A DNA stretch of 64,000 bases from Odontesthes bonariensis (GCF_027942865.1 NC_134516.1:26777038-26841037); one strand, 5' to 3'; positions 8,905 to 20,022 are shown, numbered from the stretch's first letter. The notes: generated by a model not told the origin, from the sequence alone. Program-made: numbers and translations.

Positions 8905-11900
8905 CTACCCAAAGTCTAACTTCACACCCCCATCCCCAATCTGTATGAACGTGCTCCCCTCCACAAAACCCTCGGTGAACTCTTCTACCCCTAAGTGTGT
9001 GAAAACACTGTGCACGTCCCTTTTCGTGATGCTTTTAAAAATACTCCACACCTCCACTTTCTTTTTTTCATAATGGGCTATGTCCCTCCTCATTTTAACA
9101 GCATACCTGGCGTGACTTAAAACATAATTTATCAAATTTGCATTCTTCCCATCCATCCTTCCACTCACTCCAAACAACCACACCTCTCTCCAGCCCGTTT
9201 CCCCCCACACTTCTTTATCCCAACATCTATTTATGAGTTTTCTCATTTTCTTAAAATACTCTACCAGTTCCCCACATTCAACAAACTCATGCGTACACGT
9301 TTCCACCCCCACACCGCACACATCACATTCTTTCTTTACATTCACATCAAATCTACTTATTAATAAATTATTAAAAATCCTGTTGTGCCTCAACATAAAA
9401 TCAAAGTTCTCGCATTCAGGGGTGTTAAATTTAACCCTTAGGTTTTTCCATATTCCTTTTTCATCCATGTCCTCCATCACCCTCTCCCACACTTTCTCTG
9501 CTGCCGGTCTCTTTATTTCTTTCCTTCTCAGACTTCTGTATATCACCCTTGCTTTCACACTCATTACATTCATCCTCCCCTCCCCTTCCCCCACATACAT
9601 TCCCATTTCTCCAGCTTCATTTTCATTTTCCCCCACCTCACCCTCAATCATTCTCACTCATTCACTCGGCATTCCCTCCCTTATTTTCCCCATTACCCCT
9701 TCTGCCGTTCTCAGCGCCATCTCATCCCCCCTTTCTCTCACCTCGTCCACCATCACCTGTGCCCTCATAAATCCTGGTACATATTCATACACTATGTCCC
9801 TCACTTTCCTGATCCCTGCCCTCCACATCAGCCTGTTATATATTGTGCTCCCCCTACAAGTGATTTTCGGGTTTAAAAACACTGGCTGCTCCCACACCTG
9901 CCTCACATTCTTACATTCATACTCCACATTTTTCACAAACTCCCCCCACGCTCCCAGCACCTCCTTATGAAACTCAGACACTCCGCTCAACATACCTTCC
10001 TTCAAATCCATGTACACCGCACTCCCACCACATCCACCACATTCATCTATTGCCCTCCCTAGAAACACCTTCCACACTTGATCTTTTTTATTTTTTAAAT
10101 ATCTCACCATCATTTTCACTCTCATTGCTTTCTTTTTCCTTTCTAAATTTATTAGTTTTAACCCACCATCCTCATACTCATTCTCCAACACCTCCCTAGC
10201 TATCCTAACTCCTTTCCCATCCCATAAAAACTCATTCACCATTCTCTCCATCTCCTTCAACACTCTCTCAGGCACATCCAACACATTCATCACATAACCA
10301 ATCTTACTCACTATTAACGCATTCACCACCACCACCTTCCCCCTCAATGTAAGCCCTCTCTTCTTCCAAAACTCCAGTGTTTTTTTGATGCTATTCATTA
10401 GCCCTTCATACTGCATATCTCTCCCTTCTCTGGCCTCTATCCCTAAGTTTACACCTAACACTTTAAAATAATCCTTCTTCTCCTTCAACCCTAGTTCTGT
10501 TTGCCCTGCTCTACCTGCCCCTATATACATGACCTCTGACTTTTCTTTGTTCAATTTCGCCCCTGATGCCCTACCATACAGCTCTACACTCTCTAAGACC
10601 TCAGCTACGCTCTCCCTGTCCCTAACCGTAACTGTCTTGTCATCTGCGTACTGATATACTAAACTCATGTGCCCCCCTGGCAACTCTATGCCTCTGATCC
10701 TGTCGTTTTTCTCCAGCATCACCGCTAAAGGCTCTGCAGATAACGAGTACAGCAGAGCCGATAGCGGACACCCTTGCCTAACTGACCTCTCTAATCTAAA
10801 CGTGTCTGTGATTATCCCATTTATTTTAACACAACTAACTGCCCTATCATATAACCTCTTAATCCATCCCACTGACCTCTCCCCAAACCCTACCTTTTCT
10901 AACACCCTGTACAAGTATGTGTGGTCTACTCTGTCAAAAGCTTTGTTCAGATCTAAACTAACCACTAACCCTCCTGTTCCTCCCTTCATGTAATCTATCG
11001 TGTCCCTGATGCTACTTATTGTGTCTGCTATGTCCCTACCTGGTATGCTGTAAGCCTGTGTGCTTCCCACCACCGTCCCTATTACTCTTTTGATCCTGTT
11101 TGCTAGCACCCGTGCTAATATTTTATAATCTCCATTTAACATGCTCAGTGGTCTGTAGTTTTCTAATCTGTCCCTATCCCCTTTCTTGTGTATTATACTA
11201 ACTAATCCTATCATCATACTAACTGGCATCTCTCCCTTTTCTTCTATCCATTTAAATAGTTTATCTAACACAGGCACTAATTCCTCTCTGAACTCTCTGT
11301 AGAATTCCCCTGTCAACCCATCTAACCCTGGACTCTTATTCCTCCCTAACCCCCCTATCGCTTTCTCTATTTCTCCCGTCCCTATCTCACCCTCACACAT
11401 GTCCCTGCCCTCCTCTGTTAGCCTAGCCCTTACCTTATCTATTACCTGCCCTATGCTCTCCTCATCTACCTCTTCTTTCCTAAATAAATCCCTATAAAAC
11501 TCTTCTACTCTATCCGCTATCCCTACAAAATCTTTTATCTTCTCTCCCTTCTTTCCCTCTACCTGTTCTAAAAAATTCCTCTTCTTCTTTGTCTTCTCTA
11601 ACCCTAAAAAATATCCTGTGCACTTCTCTCCCTCAATGGCGTATCTGGCCCTGCTTCTAACTATCGCTCCCATACACTTCTTCTGCTCTATCCCTTTCAG
11701 CTCCTCCTTAAAGGATAAGACCGGTTTTTTGACATTGGGCCCTTGATTTCACATTATAACATGATGTTCTACTCACCCCTGCTTGTTGTTGAACATTTGG
11801 AGCTGTTCCGAAGATATTCGAGAGGCGTCTGGCTGCTCTCTTGAGATATTCGGCCATGAAACGGTTTCCTATGGGCAAGCTTATACAGGCACAAACTATG

Positions 11901-13236
11901 CTGTTTATAATTTATTAATTACTCTACATTAGCACTGATAACGTGGAGGTGCGTCGCTTACTTAAAAAAATCCGGGTTATTGTAATTTTGATTTTTTCGT
12001 CGTAAAGTGGGTGTAACTGACGTCCTCTCGTGCTGCTACCACAGACAGCCCACAGACCTGCTGCCTATTTATTCATTCAGCTAAAATTCAAAATTAGTAA
12101 CCCGGATTTTTTTATGTGTTCAACAACAAGCAGGGGTGAGTAGAACATCATGTTATAATGTGAAATCAAGGGCCCAATGTCAAAAAACCGGTCTTATCCT
12201 TTAATTCCTATATACCTCCCTAAATCATATCCTGCTTCCCTATCTGCTCTCTCTGCTTCTCGGTCTAATTCTCGCTTTAACCTCTGCTCTCTTTCCTTCT
12301 CTTCCCTACTCCTGTTTCTACTATAAGCTATGCTCAGATCCTTTATCTCCTCTTTAAAGCTTTCCCACCACCTCCCAATGTCATCCTCATACATGTTTTC
12401 ATTTATTCTCCTTGCAATAAAGTCTCTCACTTTCTCCTTATACTTCCTTTCTTTCAGCAACTCACCATTCAAACACCAACCCCCCCCCCCCTCCTCTCTA
12501 TGCCTTGTCCTAAACTAAACCCTACCATCATGTGGTCGCTCAGTGCAGTTACCCTATATTCTATCTTTCCTATCTTATTCTCTATGTCCCTCGTACTGAG
12601 CACTAAATCTATCCGGCTCTGCTTTAACACCCCTCTCACCACTTGCCTGAATGTGAACTCTCTCTTCTCTGGATTCCTCTCCCTCCATACATCTATCAAT
12701 CCGTTCACTCTCATTACCTCTTTCAACACACCTCTTGTAGAGTCGCTCTTAAAGCACACACTCGCAGATGCATCCTGTCTCCCACACCATACGTTAAAGT
12801 CTCCCACCACCATGCAGTTCTCCCCACACATTCCTCCTATTCCCTCAAAGAAGACCTTTCTCTCCTTCTCCTCATTTGGTGCATACACATTTATTAGTCT
12901 GTATTCTTTCCCCACATAATCAAACGTGATCCCTATCATTCGCCCCTCCCCATCATCCACACACTTCTTTATATTGCTGACTACTCCCCTCTTCAATAGA
13001 ATAGCCACCCCTCTGGACTTTGCCCCACTGTTATTCACATACATTTCTCCCATCCATTCCTTCTTAACTTCTCTCATGCACTCCTCATCCCAATGTGTCT
13101 CTTGCACACACATAATATCCCTGTTACACACCTGCCGGGCTTGTTGCCTTCTATTTTTGTCAAGCAGCCCATTTACATTAAAAGATGTAATTTTTAACAT
13201 AAATAGTAGTATATACACAATTATCTTTCTCTTCAT
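8905..13236 (-). pseudogene. LINE ORF2 (copy 2), interrupted
   Basis: Same endonuclease-reverse transcriptase as in copy 1, here with the C-terminal part visible. Endonuclease part 13236-12469; reading shifts in a poly-C tract near 12475; the linker is split by a MITE (11712-12200); reverse transcriptase with YADD lies in 11673-9658; TGG in copy 1 is TGA here (9658-9660); the rest stays in frame to 8905. The C-terminus carries a CX2CX8HX4C finger (CDVCGVGVETCTHEFVEC), typical of LINE C-terminal domains. The base that breaks copy 1 near 947 is present here. Confidence 0.85.
11712..12200. mobile_element. 489-bp MITE with long inverted repeats, TTAA flanks
   Basis: Terminal inverted repeats of over 80 bp start AGGATAAGACCGG and end CCGGTCTTATCCT; TTAA stands on both sides (11708-11711 and 12201-12204), while copy 1 has a single TTAA at the matching site (cctccttaattcc). 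So the empty site is visible in the same window. TTAA duplication points to piggyBac or Kolobok; a TA duplication with two more repeat bases (Tc1/mariner-type) fits equally. No coding capacity. Confidence 0.85.
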
Positions 13237-14784
13237 TTTAAACTCTTTTTCACCTTCCCAATCCTTTTCACTTCTCTTTTCCCCAAAGGCCTTTTTCTGG
13301 TTGCAATCACCTCCTCCATGTCATCCCCACTGCTGTCTGTATCTTCTCCCATTGCCCATTCACATTCTTGCCCTGTCTGCAAGTCCTCCCTTGACCCCCC
13401 TACCCCCCCTCCCCGCTGCCTCCTCAGTCCTCTGCTTGCTCCACTCGTCTGCCGTCTTCTTCTCTCCACCATGGCTCTCCTCTCCTCTCCTCTGTCCTCT
13501 CCTTGCTCGCTGCCGTTGTGGCCATCTCTCTCCTTCTCCCCTCTCTTCTGCGTTGGTGTCTCCTCCACCACCGGCAGGTCCTCCTCCTCTCCATCTCGCT
13601 CGCCTCCCTCCTCCATCTGCTCCACCTCTCCGTCAACCAGCTCCAGGCTTCCTGCTCCACCTCCGCTCTGCTCCTCCTCTCCGTCAACCAGCTCCAGGCT
13701 TCCTGCTCCACCTCCGCTCTGCTCCTCCTCTCCGTCAACCAGCTCCAGGCTTCCTGCTCCACCTCCGCTCTGCTCCTCCTCCTCTCCGTCAACGAGCTCC
13801 AGGCTTCCTGCTCCACCTCCGCTCTGCACCTCCTCTCCACCAACGAGCTCCAAGCTCTCTGCTCCACCTCCGCTCTGCTCCTCCTCTCCACCAGCGAGCT
13901 CCAGGCTCTCTGCTCCACCTCCGCTCTGCTCCTCCTCTCCACCAGCGAGCTCCAGGCTCTCTACTCCACCTCCGCTCTGCTCCTCCTCCTCTCCTTCAAC
14001 CAGCTCCAGGCTCTCTACTCCACCTCCGCTCTGCTCCTCCTCTCCACCAACAAGCTCCAAGCTCATTGCTCCACCTCCGTTCTGCTCCTCCTCACCACCA
14101 ACAATCTCCTGGCTCGCTCCTCCACCTCCGTTCTGCTCCTCCTGTTCTCCGTTTTGCTGCTCTTTGTCTGTCCCATCATTGCACTCTCGTGCGTAATGCC
14201 CCTGTAATTTCCTCCTTTTGATCGGCGAAGTTGCCTTCACCCCCCAAGTTGCTATTTTTTCGCATATTTCCTCGTCCGTGATGTACAGGGGCAAGTTGAG
14301 GAAGGATACAACTAGTTCATTGCTCCTGACTTCCTTTGCCATAATCCGCACTCCCTTTAATAAGAAGCCGTTCATGAGGCGCGCCTTGCCTTTCCCGTCC
14401 TGCATGGTGATCTCATACGTGCTCTTTGCCTTCATTCTGCAGGCAAGAACTATACCGCAGCTTTCCTTTATGCCTCTAAGCAACTCCATTAGTGTCACTT
14501 TGTCTGGCCCTGCCAGCTCCACAATCACGGTCAGCTCCTTTCTGAAGCCACCGTCTTTCACTTTTTCCCTTTCATTCTTCATATTCTCTTCATTCAAACT
14601 CGCACTTCTGCTTTCTCCCTTCCAAGTATCTGCATTCACTTCTCCATTCTTTCTCACTTTCTCTCCTCCATTTTCATTTCCTCCTTTATTCATACCTTCA
14701 TTTACTCTCCTAATCTCGCTTTCTTTCCATTGTTCCATTGTTCTGTATTGTTGTCATTTTCCGTTCCATTGTTTCGTTTGCCAT
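13233..14784 (-). pseudogene. LINE ORF1 (copy 2), knuckle deletion and shifted start
   Basis: Counterpart of the intact ORF1 in copy 1. The natural start (MANETMERK, 14784) runs into a stop because a stretch of about 50 bp is missing; an open frame resumes at 14738. A deletion of about 70 codons near 14206 joins IKRRK directly to QGHYAREC, removing the whole first zinc knuckle and half the second. The acidic 17-residue repeat is expanded to about ten units. The ATGA overlap with ORF2 is kept. Confidence 0.8.
13620..14140 (-). repeat. In-frame 51-bp minisatellite in ORF1, long allele
   Basis: About ten 51-bp units, some 54 bp long by an extra Glu codon, against about four in copy 1. Unit variants (agcgag, accag, aacgag) show that blocks were duplicated inside the array. 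Confidence 0.8.
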
Positions 14785-14990
14785 GTTGTCAATCCGATTA
14801 CAAAAACACACGAAACGAGGACGTTCCCCCGAACAGCGAAGCTGCTGGGGGAATAAAACAAAACACACAACTATACAAACAAATCTAGCTCACACACGAT
14901 CAGTCAAAACACTTTCACTCACTCTTTCAAACGCACGCTCTTTCTCAAACAAATTACTGCAGGGCACCGACTGTAACAAGTGATCATGGG
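14785..14990 (-). other. LINE 5' leader, copy 2
   Basis: Corresponds to 4621-4839 with a small deletion around 14911 (part of the actcaccaaac stretch is absent). Ends at the identical 5S junction, tgatcatggg followed by ggtgtggcc. Confidence 0.5.
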
Positions 14991-15005
14991 GGTGTGGCCG
15001 TAAGC
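14991..15005 (-). pseudogene. 5S rRNA 5' stub beside LINE copy 2
   Basis: Nucleotides 1-15 of the minus-type 5S gene whose 3' part is at 8311-8409. Confidence 0.9.
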
Positions 15006-15363
15006 CAGCAAAGGAATCACAAACCAGCTCTTTATAGATTCTGAAACAGAATCTGTTATTGTATTCCCACTTGTAAAATAGAACTATACTCTTTAGAGAA
15101 GACGCAGTTTATGAGCATGTCGTGGGATTGAGCTTCCCTGGTTTCTCTATATGACAACGGACACAAAACTACACACAGGGAACAGAGGCTTTTGACAGAC
15201 ACTAAGTTATCTGAGAGTCCCATTTTCAGCTACAGAGAACAATCACATCAGGGAAGTAAACGTGCAGGCTCAACAGCAGCCTCTCAAGCCAGCTCTCTGG
15301 TAAAAATAGGGGAAACGTATGGTTCCAGCACCTATATAACATATATTTGTCACAGGGACTGTG

Positions 15364-15483
15364 GCTTACGGCCACACCGCCCTGAACACGCCCGATCTCG
15401 TCCGATCTCGGAAGCCAAGCAGGGTCGGGCCTGGTTAGTACTTGGATGGGAGACCGCTTGGGAATACCAGGTGCTGTAAGCTT
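15364..15483 (+). rRNA. 5S rRNA, plus type, unit 5
   Basis: Full-length plus-type gene with T6 terminator. Its upstream box reads ctatataa like unit 1. Confidence 0.95.
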
Positions 15484-15779
15484 TTTTCTCTTCTCTCTGC
15501 GGCCTGCATGTAACATCTGACCATCACCGTGTGCCACACAGACACCAGGAAGTTAACCAGCTTGGGCTGCTGCTGATTGGTTGGCAGACACCTCTGTTTC
15601 TGTTTGGCTCTCAGTCTCCATGTTGCTGATCCTGGATCTGCTGAGATGTCCCAGGCCATTGTTGGCTTTGATCCTCATACATTTAACTTTGTCCTCAGAA
15701 AGGACAAGTTCCAAAAAGTCAAACAGGGACTGCTTTTGCATTTGACGTAGCCAAACTGCATGCGCCTGGAGAAGCCAAA

Positions 15780-15899
15780 AGGCTTACAGCACCTGGTATT
15801 CCCAGGCGGTCTCCCATCCAAGTACTAACCAGGCCCGACTCTGCTTGGCTTCTGAGATCTGACGAGATCAGGCGTGTTCAGGGTGGTGTGGCCGTAGGC
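15780..15899 (-). rRNA. 5S rRNA, minus type, unit 5
   Basis: Full-length minus-type gene; nt 3 is C instead of T, which weakens the terminal helix. Flank changes mark the approach to the array edge. Confidence 0.8.
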
Positions 15900-16257
15900 C
15901 AGCAATGGAATCCCAAACCAGCTTTTTATAGGTTCTGAAACAGAATCTGTTATTGTATTCCGACTTCTAAAATAGAACTATACTGTTTAGAGAAGACGCA
16001 GTTTATGAGCGTGTCGTGGGATTGAGCTTCTCTGGTTTCTCTATATGCCAACGGACACAAAACTACACACAGTTAACAGAGGATTTTGACCGACTCTAAG
16101 TCATCTGAGAGTCCCATTTTCAGCTGCAGAGAACAATCACATCAGGGAAGTCAACGTGCAGGCTCAACAGCAGCCTCTCAAGCCAGCTCTCTGGTAAAAA
16201 TAGGGGAAACGTATGGTTCCAGCACCCATATAACATATATTTGTCACAGGGACTGTG

Positions 16258-16377
16258 GCTTACGGCCACACCGCCCTGAACACGCCCGATCTCGTCCGAT
16301 CTCGGAAGCCAAGCAGGGTCGGGCCTGGTTAGTACTTGGATGGGAGACCGCTTGGGAATACCAGGTGCAGTAAACTT
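16258..16377 (+). rRNA. 5S rRNA, plus type, unit 6 (edge copy)
   Basis: Last plus-type gene. Body intact, but the 3' end reads gcagtaaac instead of gctgtaagc, so helix I with the 5' end is disturbed; probably a decaying copy. T-run terminator still present. Confidence 0.75.
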
Positions 16378-16674
16378 TTTTTCTCTTCTCTCTGCGGCCT
16401 GCATGTAACATCTGACCATCACCGTGTGCCACACAGACACCAGGAAGTTAACCAGCTTGGGCTGCTGCTGATTGGTTGGCAGACACCTCTGTTTCTGTTT
16501 GGCTCTCAGTCTCCATGTCGCTGATCCTGGATCTGCTGAGATGTCCCAGGCCATTGTTGGCTTTGATCCTCATACATTTAACTTTGTCCTGAGAAAGGAC
16601 AAGTTCTAAAAAGTCAAACAGGGACTGCTTTTGCATTTGACGTAGCCAAACTGCATGCGCCTGGAGAAGCCAAA

Positions 16675-16752
16675 AGGCTTACAGCACCTGGTATTCCCAG
16701 GCGGTCTCCCATCCAAGTACTAACCAGGCCCGACTCTGCTTAGCTTCTGAGA
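16675..16752 (-). pseudogene. Truncated minus-type 5S at array edge
   Basis: Minus-type 5S nucleotides 120 to about 43, then the sequence departs (cttctgagagcag). Confidence 0.85.
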
Positions 16753-16758
16753 GCAGAT

Positions 16759-16792
16759 GGCCACACCGCCCTGAGCACGCCTGATCTCGTCC
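16759..16792 (+). pseudogene. Plus-strand 5S fragment at array junction
   Basis: 5S nucleotides about 7-40 in plus orientation, six bases after the truncated minus fragment, mixing plus-type G16 with T30 of the minus type. The tRNA array starts immediately after it. Confidence 0.8.
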
Positions 16793-17058
16793 ACTGGTAT
16801 AATTTTGATCTCAAAATTGGAGCCTCATTAGAAACAATGGCCTCGCGTGCAGAGGATATGAATTTATCCTCCTTTCAGAAAAAGAGAATCATTATTATCT
16901 AAATGTGGTACCATGTAGGGATGTTTGAGGTTGTTTGATTTAAAATTGGGCGAAAAAAAAGCAATTGCACTTAGGATAAGTCAAATTTAAGGTTGGGGTT
17001 ATTACAATCTCTTCAGAATATACCCAAATATGGAAGAAAAACTTTGTCAAATTATAAA

Positions 17059-17108
17059 GGGCTTGCTTTCCAGAAAAAATGTGGCGGGATTGATGTGCGC
17101 ACTCCTCA
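17059..17108 (+). pseudogene. tRNA-Ala 3'-half relic, repeated in all 13 units
   Basis: gggcttgctttccag...gtggcgggattgatgt..gcactcctca lines up with the anticodon arm to 3' end of the real tRNA-Ala in the same unit (gcgctcgctttgcat...gtagcgggatcgacg). Downstream flanks look related too (gctctgctggtgagag versus cctctgtggaggaaa). Recurs every 1092 bp, last at about 30163. An old internal duplication, now decayed. Confidence 0.6.
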
Positions 17109-17424
17109 GAAATCTTTCAGGTGCTCTGCTGGTGAGAGGTTTTAATGATCATCTTATAAAGACAAACCAACTAATGTGCAAATTCAAATTTGTTTAAAAT
17201 CGGAAAGAAAAAAGAATCTGCCAAACCATGAAACACTACGGATTTTCCATGTCTCACTGATCGAACGCAAGACTCTACTTGATACATTCAACCACTCTGA
17301 AAAACACTGATAAAAACCAACAAGCTTCAGTCGTGAGATCTATTCCTTTTTATGTATCAAGGAATGGATCGTTTGGTCAGAAATGGTTCGTTAATTTGGA
17401 AGCGCTAATAATACATCAATCGAA

Positions 17425-17497
17425 GGGGAATTAGCTCAAATGGTAGAGCGCTCGCTTTGCATGTGAGAGGTAGCGGGATCGACGCCCGCATTCTCCA
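17425..17497 (+). tRNA. tRNA-Ala(TGC), unit 1
   Basis: 73 nt, GGGGAATTAGC to ATTCTCCA; loop TTTGCAT gives anticodon TGC. A box and B box (ggatcgacgcc) as in vertebrate tRNA-Ala. Edge copy with a different anticodon from the inner units. Confidence 0.95.
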
Positions 17498-17756
17498 GTT
17501 GTCTTAAATTTGTCCTCTGTGGAGGAAATGATTAACAGCTGGATGTGGCAAAGGTGGGTGCAAACTGAAAGAAAGACAGCTCTTTCACATTAGCCTCAAG
17601 TCAAACTCAAAGTTCTTCATGATAGATTCAATCGCCCAAATGAACTTGGTCTAGGCAAATAAAAATTCTGCAACAGAAGCATTGTTTGAAAAGCCTGCTT
17701 GTAAGTAGTTGAATGAGAAATTTTAACATACCAAAAGAGAACTTGACATGCAAAGC

Positions 17757-17838
17757 CCACGAGAATGGGATTCGAACCCATGCGTGCAAAGCACAATGGA
17801 TTAGCAGTCCATCGCCTTAACCGCTCGGCCACCTCGTC
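17757..17838 (-). tRNA. tRNA-Ser(GCT), unit 1
   Basis: 82 nt with the long variable arm of tRNA-Ser; loop CTGCTAA gives GCT. Acceptor pair 1-72 is G-G, a mismatch. This is the only unit in which a TTTT run follows closely (ccaaaagag on the plus strand). Confidence 0.88.
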
Positions 17839-18516
17839 CTCTCTGTTGCAAGTTTGATCATAAAAAATTCCGTCTTAAACTACAGCTGGTGTAATTTTGA
17901 TCTCAAAATTGGAGCCTCATTAGAAACAATGGCCTCGCGTGCAGAGGAAATGAATTTATCCTCCTTTCACAAAAATAGAATCATTATTATCTAAATGTGG
18001 TACCATGTAGGGATGTTTGAGGTTGTTTGATTTAAAATTGGGCGAAACAAAAGCAATTGCACTTAGGATAAGTCAAATTTAAGGTTGGAGTTATTACAAT
18101 CTCTTCAGTATATACCCAAATATGGAAGAAAAACGATGTCAAATTATAAAGGGCTTGCTTTCCAGAAAAAATGTGGCGGGATTGATGTCCGCACTCCTCA
18201 GAAATCTTTCAGGTGCTCTTCTGGTGAGAGGCTTTAATGATCATCTTATAAAGACAAACCAACTAATGTGCAAATTCAAATTTGTTTAAAATCGGAAAGA
18301 AAAAAGAATCTGCCAAACCATGAAACACTACGGATTTTCCATGTCTCACTGATCGAACGCAAGACTCTACTTGATACATTCAACCACTCTGAAAAACACT
18401 GATAAAAACCAACAAGCTTCAGTCGTGAGATCTATTCCTTTTTATGTATCAAGGAATGGATCGTTTGGTCAGAAATGGTTCGATAATTTGGAAGCGCTAA
18501 TAATACATCAATTAAA

Positions 18517-18589
18517 GGGGAATTAGCTCAAATGGTAGACCGCTCGCTTCGCATGTGAGAGGTAGCGGGATCGACGCCCGCATTCTCCA
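18517..18589 (+). tRNA. tRNA-Ala(CGC), unit 2
   Basis: Loop TTCGCAT. D-stem 3' strand is GACC instead of GAGC, giving a C-C mismatch; function doubtful. Confidence 0.85.
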
Positions 18590-18848
18590 GTTGTCTTAAA
18601 TTTGTCCTCTGTGGAGGAAATGATTAACAGCTGGATGTGGCAAAGGTGGGTGCAAACTGAAAGAAAGACAGCTCTTTCACATTAGCCTCAAGTCAAACTC
18701 AAAGTTCTTCATGATAGATTCAATTGCCCAAATGAACTTGGTCTAGGCAAATAAAAATTCTGCAACAGAAGCATTGTTTGAAAAGCCTGCTTGTAAGTAG
18801 TTGAATGAGAAATTTTAACATACCAGAAGAGAACTTGACATGCAAAGC

Positions 18849-18930
18849 CAACGAGAATGGGATTCGAACCCATGCGTGCAAAGCACAATGGATTAGCAGT
18901 CCATCGCCTTAACCGCTCGGCCACCTCGTC
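18849..18930 (-). tRNA. tRNA-Ser(GCT), unit 2
   Basis: As unit 1 but pair 1-72 is a G-U wobble. Confidence 0.92.
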
Positions 18931-19608
18931 CTCTCTGTTGCAAGTTTGACCATAAAAAATTCCGTCTTAAACTACAGCTGGTGTAATTTTGATCTCAAAA
19001 TTGGAGCCTCATTAGAAACAATGGCCTCGCGTGCAGAGGATATGAATTTATCCTCCTTTCAGAAAAAGAGAATCATTATTATCTAAATGTGGTACCATGT
19101 AGGGATGTTTGAGGTTGTTTGATTTAAAATTGGGCGAAACAAAAGCAATTGCACTTAGGATAAGTCAAATTTAAGGTTGGGGTTATTACAATCTCTTCAG
19201 TATATACCCAAATATGGAAGAAAAACGATGTCAAATTATAAAGGGCTTGCTTTCCAGAAAAAATGTGGCGGGATTGATGTCCGCACTCCTCAGAAATCTT
19301 TCAGGTGCTCTTCTGGTGAGAGGCTTTAATGATCATCTTATAAAGACAAACCAACTAATGTGCAAATTCAAATTTGTTTAAAATCGGAAAGAAAAAAGAA
19401 TCTGCCAAACCATGAAACACTACGGATTTTCCATGTCTCACTGATCGAACGCAAGACTCTACTTGATACATTCAACCACTCTGAAAAACACTGATAAAAA
19501 CCAACAAGCTTCAGTCGTGAGATCTATTCCTTTTTATGTATCAAGGAATGGATCGTTTGGTCAGAAATGGTTCGTTAATTTGGAAGCGCTAATAATACAT
19601 CAATTGAA

Positions 19609-19681
19609 GGGGAATTAGCTCAAATGGTAGAGCGCTCGCTTCGCATGTGAGAGGTAGCGGGATCGACGCCCGCATTCTCCA
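19609..19681 (+). tRNA. tRNA-Ala(CGC), unit 3
   Basis: All arms pair; consensus inner copy. Confidence 0.95.
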
Positions 19682-19940
19682 GTTGTCTTAAATTTGTCCT
19701 CTGTGGAGGAAATGATTAACAGCTGGATGTGGCAAAGGTGGGTGCAAACTGAAAGAAAGACAGCTCTTTCACATTAGCCTCAAGTCAAACTCAAAGTTCT
19801 TCATGATAGATTCAATCGCCCAAATGAACTTGGTCTAGGCAAATAAAAATTCTGCGACAGAAGCATTGTTTGAAAAGCCTGCTTGTAAGTAGTTGAATGA
19901 GAAATTTTAACATACCAGAAGAGAACTTGACATGCAAAGC

Positions 19941-20022
19941 CAACGAGAATGGGATTCGAACCCATGCGTGCAAAGCACAATGGATTAGCAGTCCATCGCC
20001 TTAACCGCTCGGCCACCTCGTC
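19941..20022 (-). tRNA. tRNA-Ser(GCT), unit 3
   Basis: Complete; 1-72 G-U wobble. Confidence 0.92.

Larger units (their letters stand above)
8410..14990 (-). mobile_element. Tx1-clade (Mutsu-like) LINE, copy 2, full length but broken
   Basis: Full element from poly-A (T run 8410-8429) to 5' end (14990), 6.58 kb including a 489-bp MITE. Inserted in a minus-strand 5S gene in the same orientation as that gene. Parts from 5' to 3': leader, ORF1, ORF2, 3' UTR with tandem repeats, tail. Very similar to copy 1 over the shared part. Lesions: ORF1 start region frameshifted, ORF1 deletion through the knuckles, ORF2 poly-C frameshift, the MITE and one premature stop. It could not move by its own proteins. 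Confidence 0.9.
4840..16792. repeat. 5S rRNA gene array, 894-bp units, interrupted by LINE copy 2
   Basis: Unit period is 894 bp (plus genes start at 5213, 6107, 7001, 7895 and, after the LINE, 15364 and 16258). Every unit holds a plus-strand 5S gene and, about 300 bp after its 3' end, a minus-strand 5S gene facing it. Units are nearly identical except at the right edge (last unit), where changes accumulate, as expected where homogenisation weakens. Confidence 0.95.
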
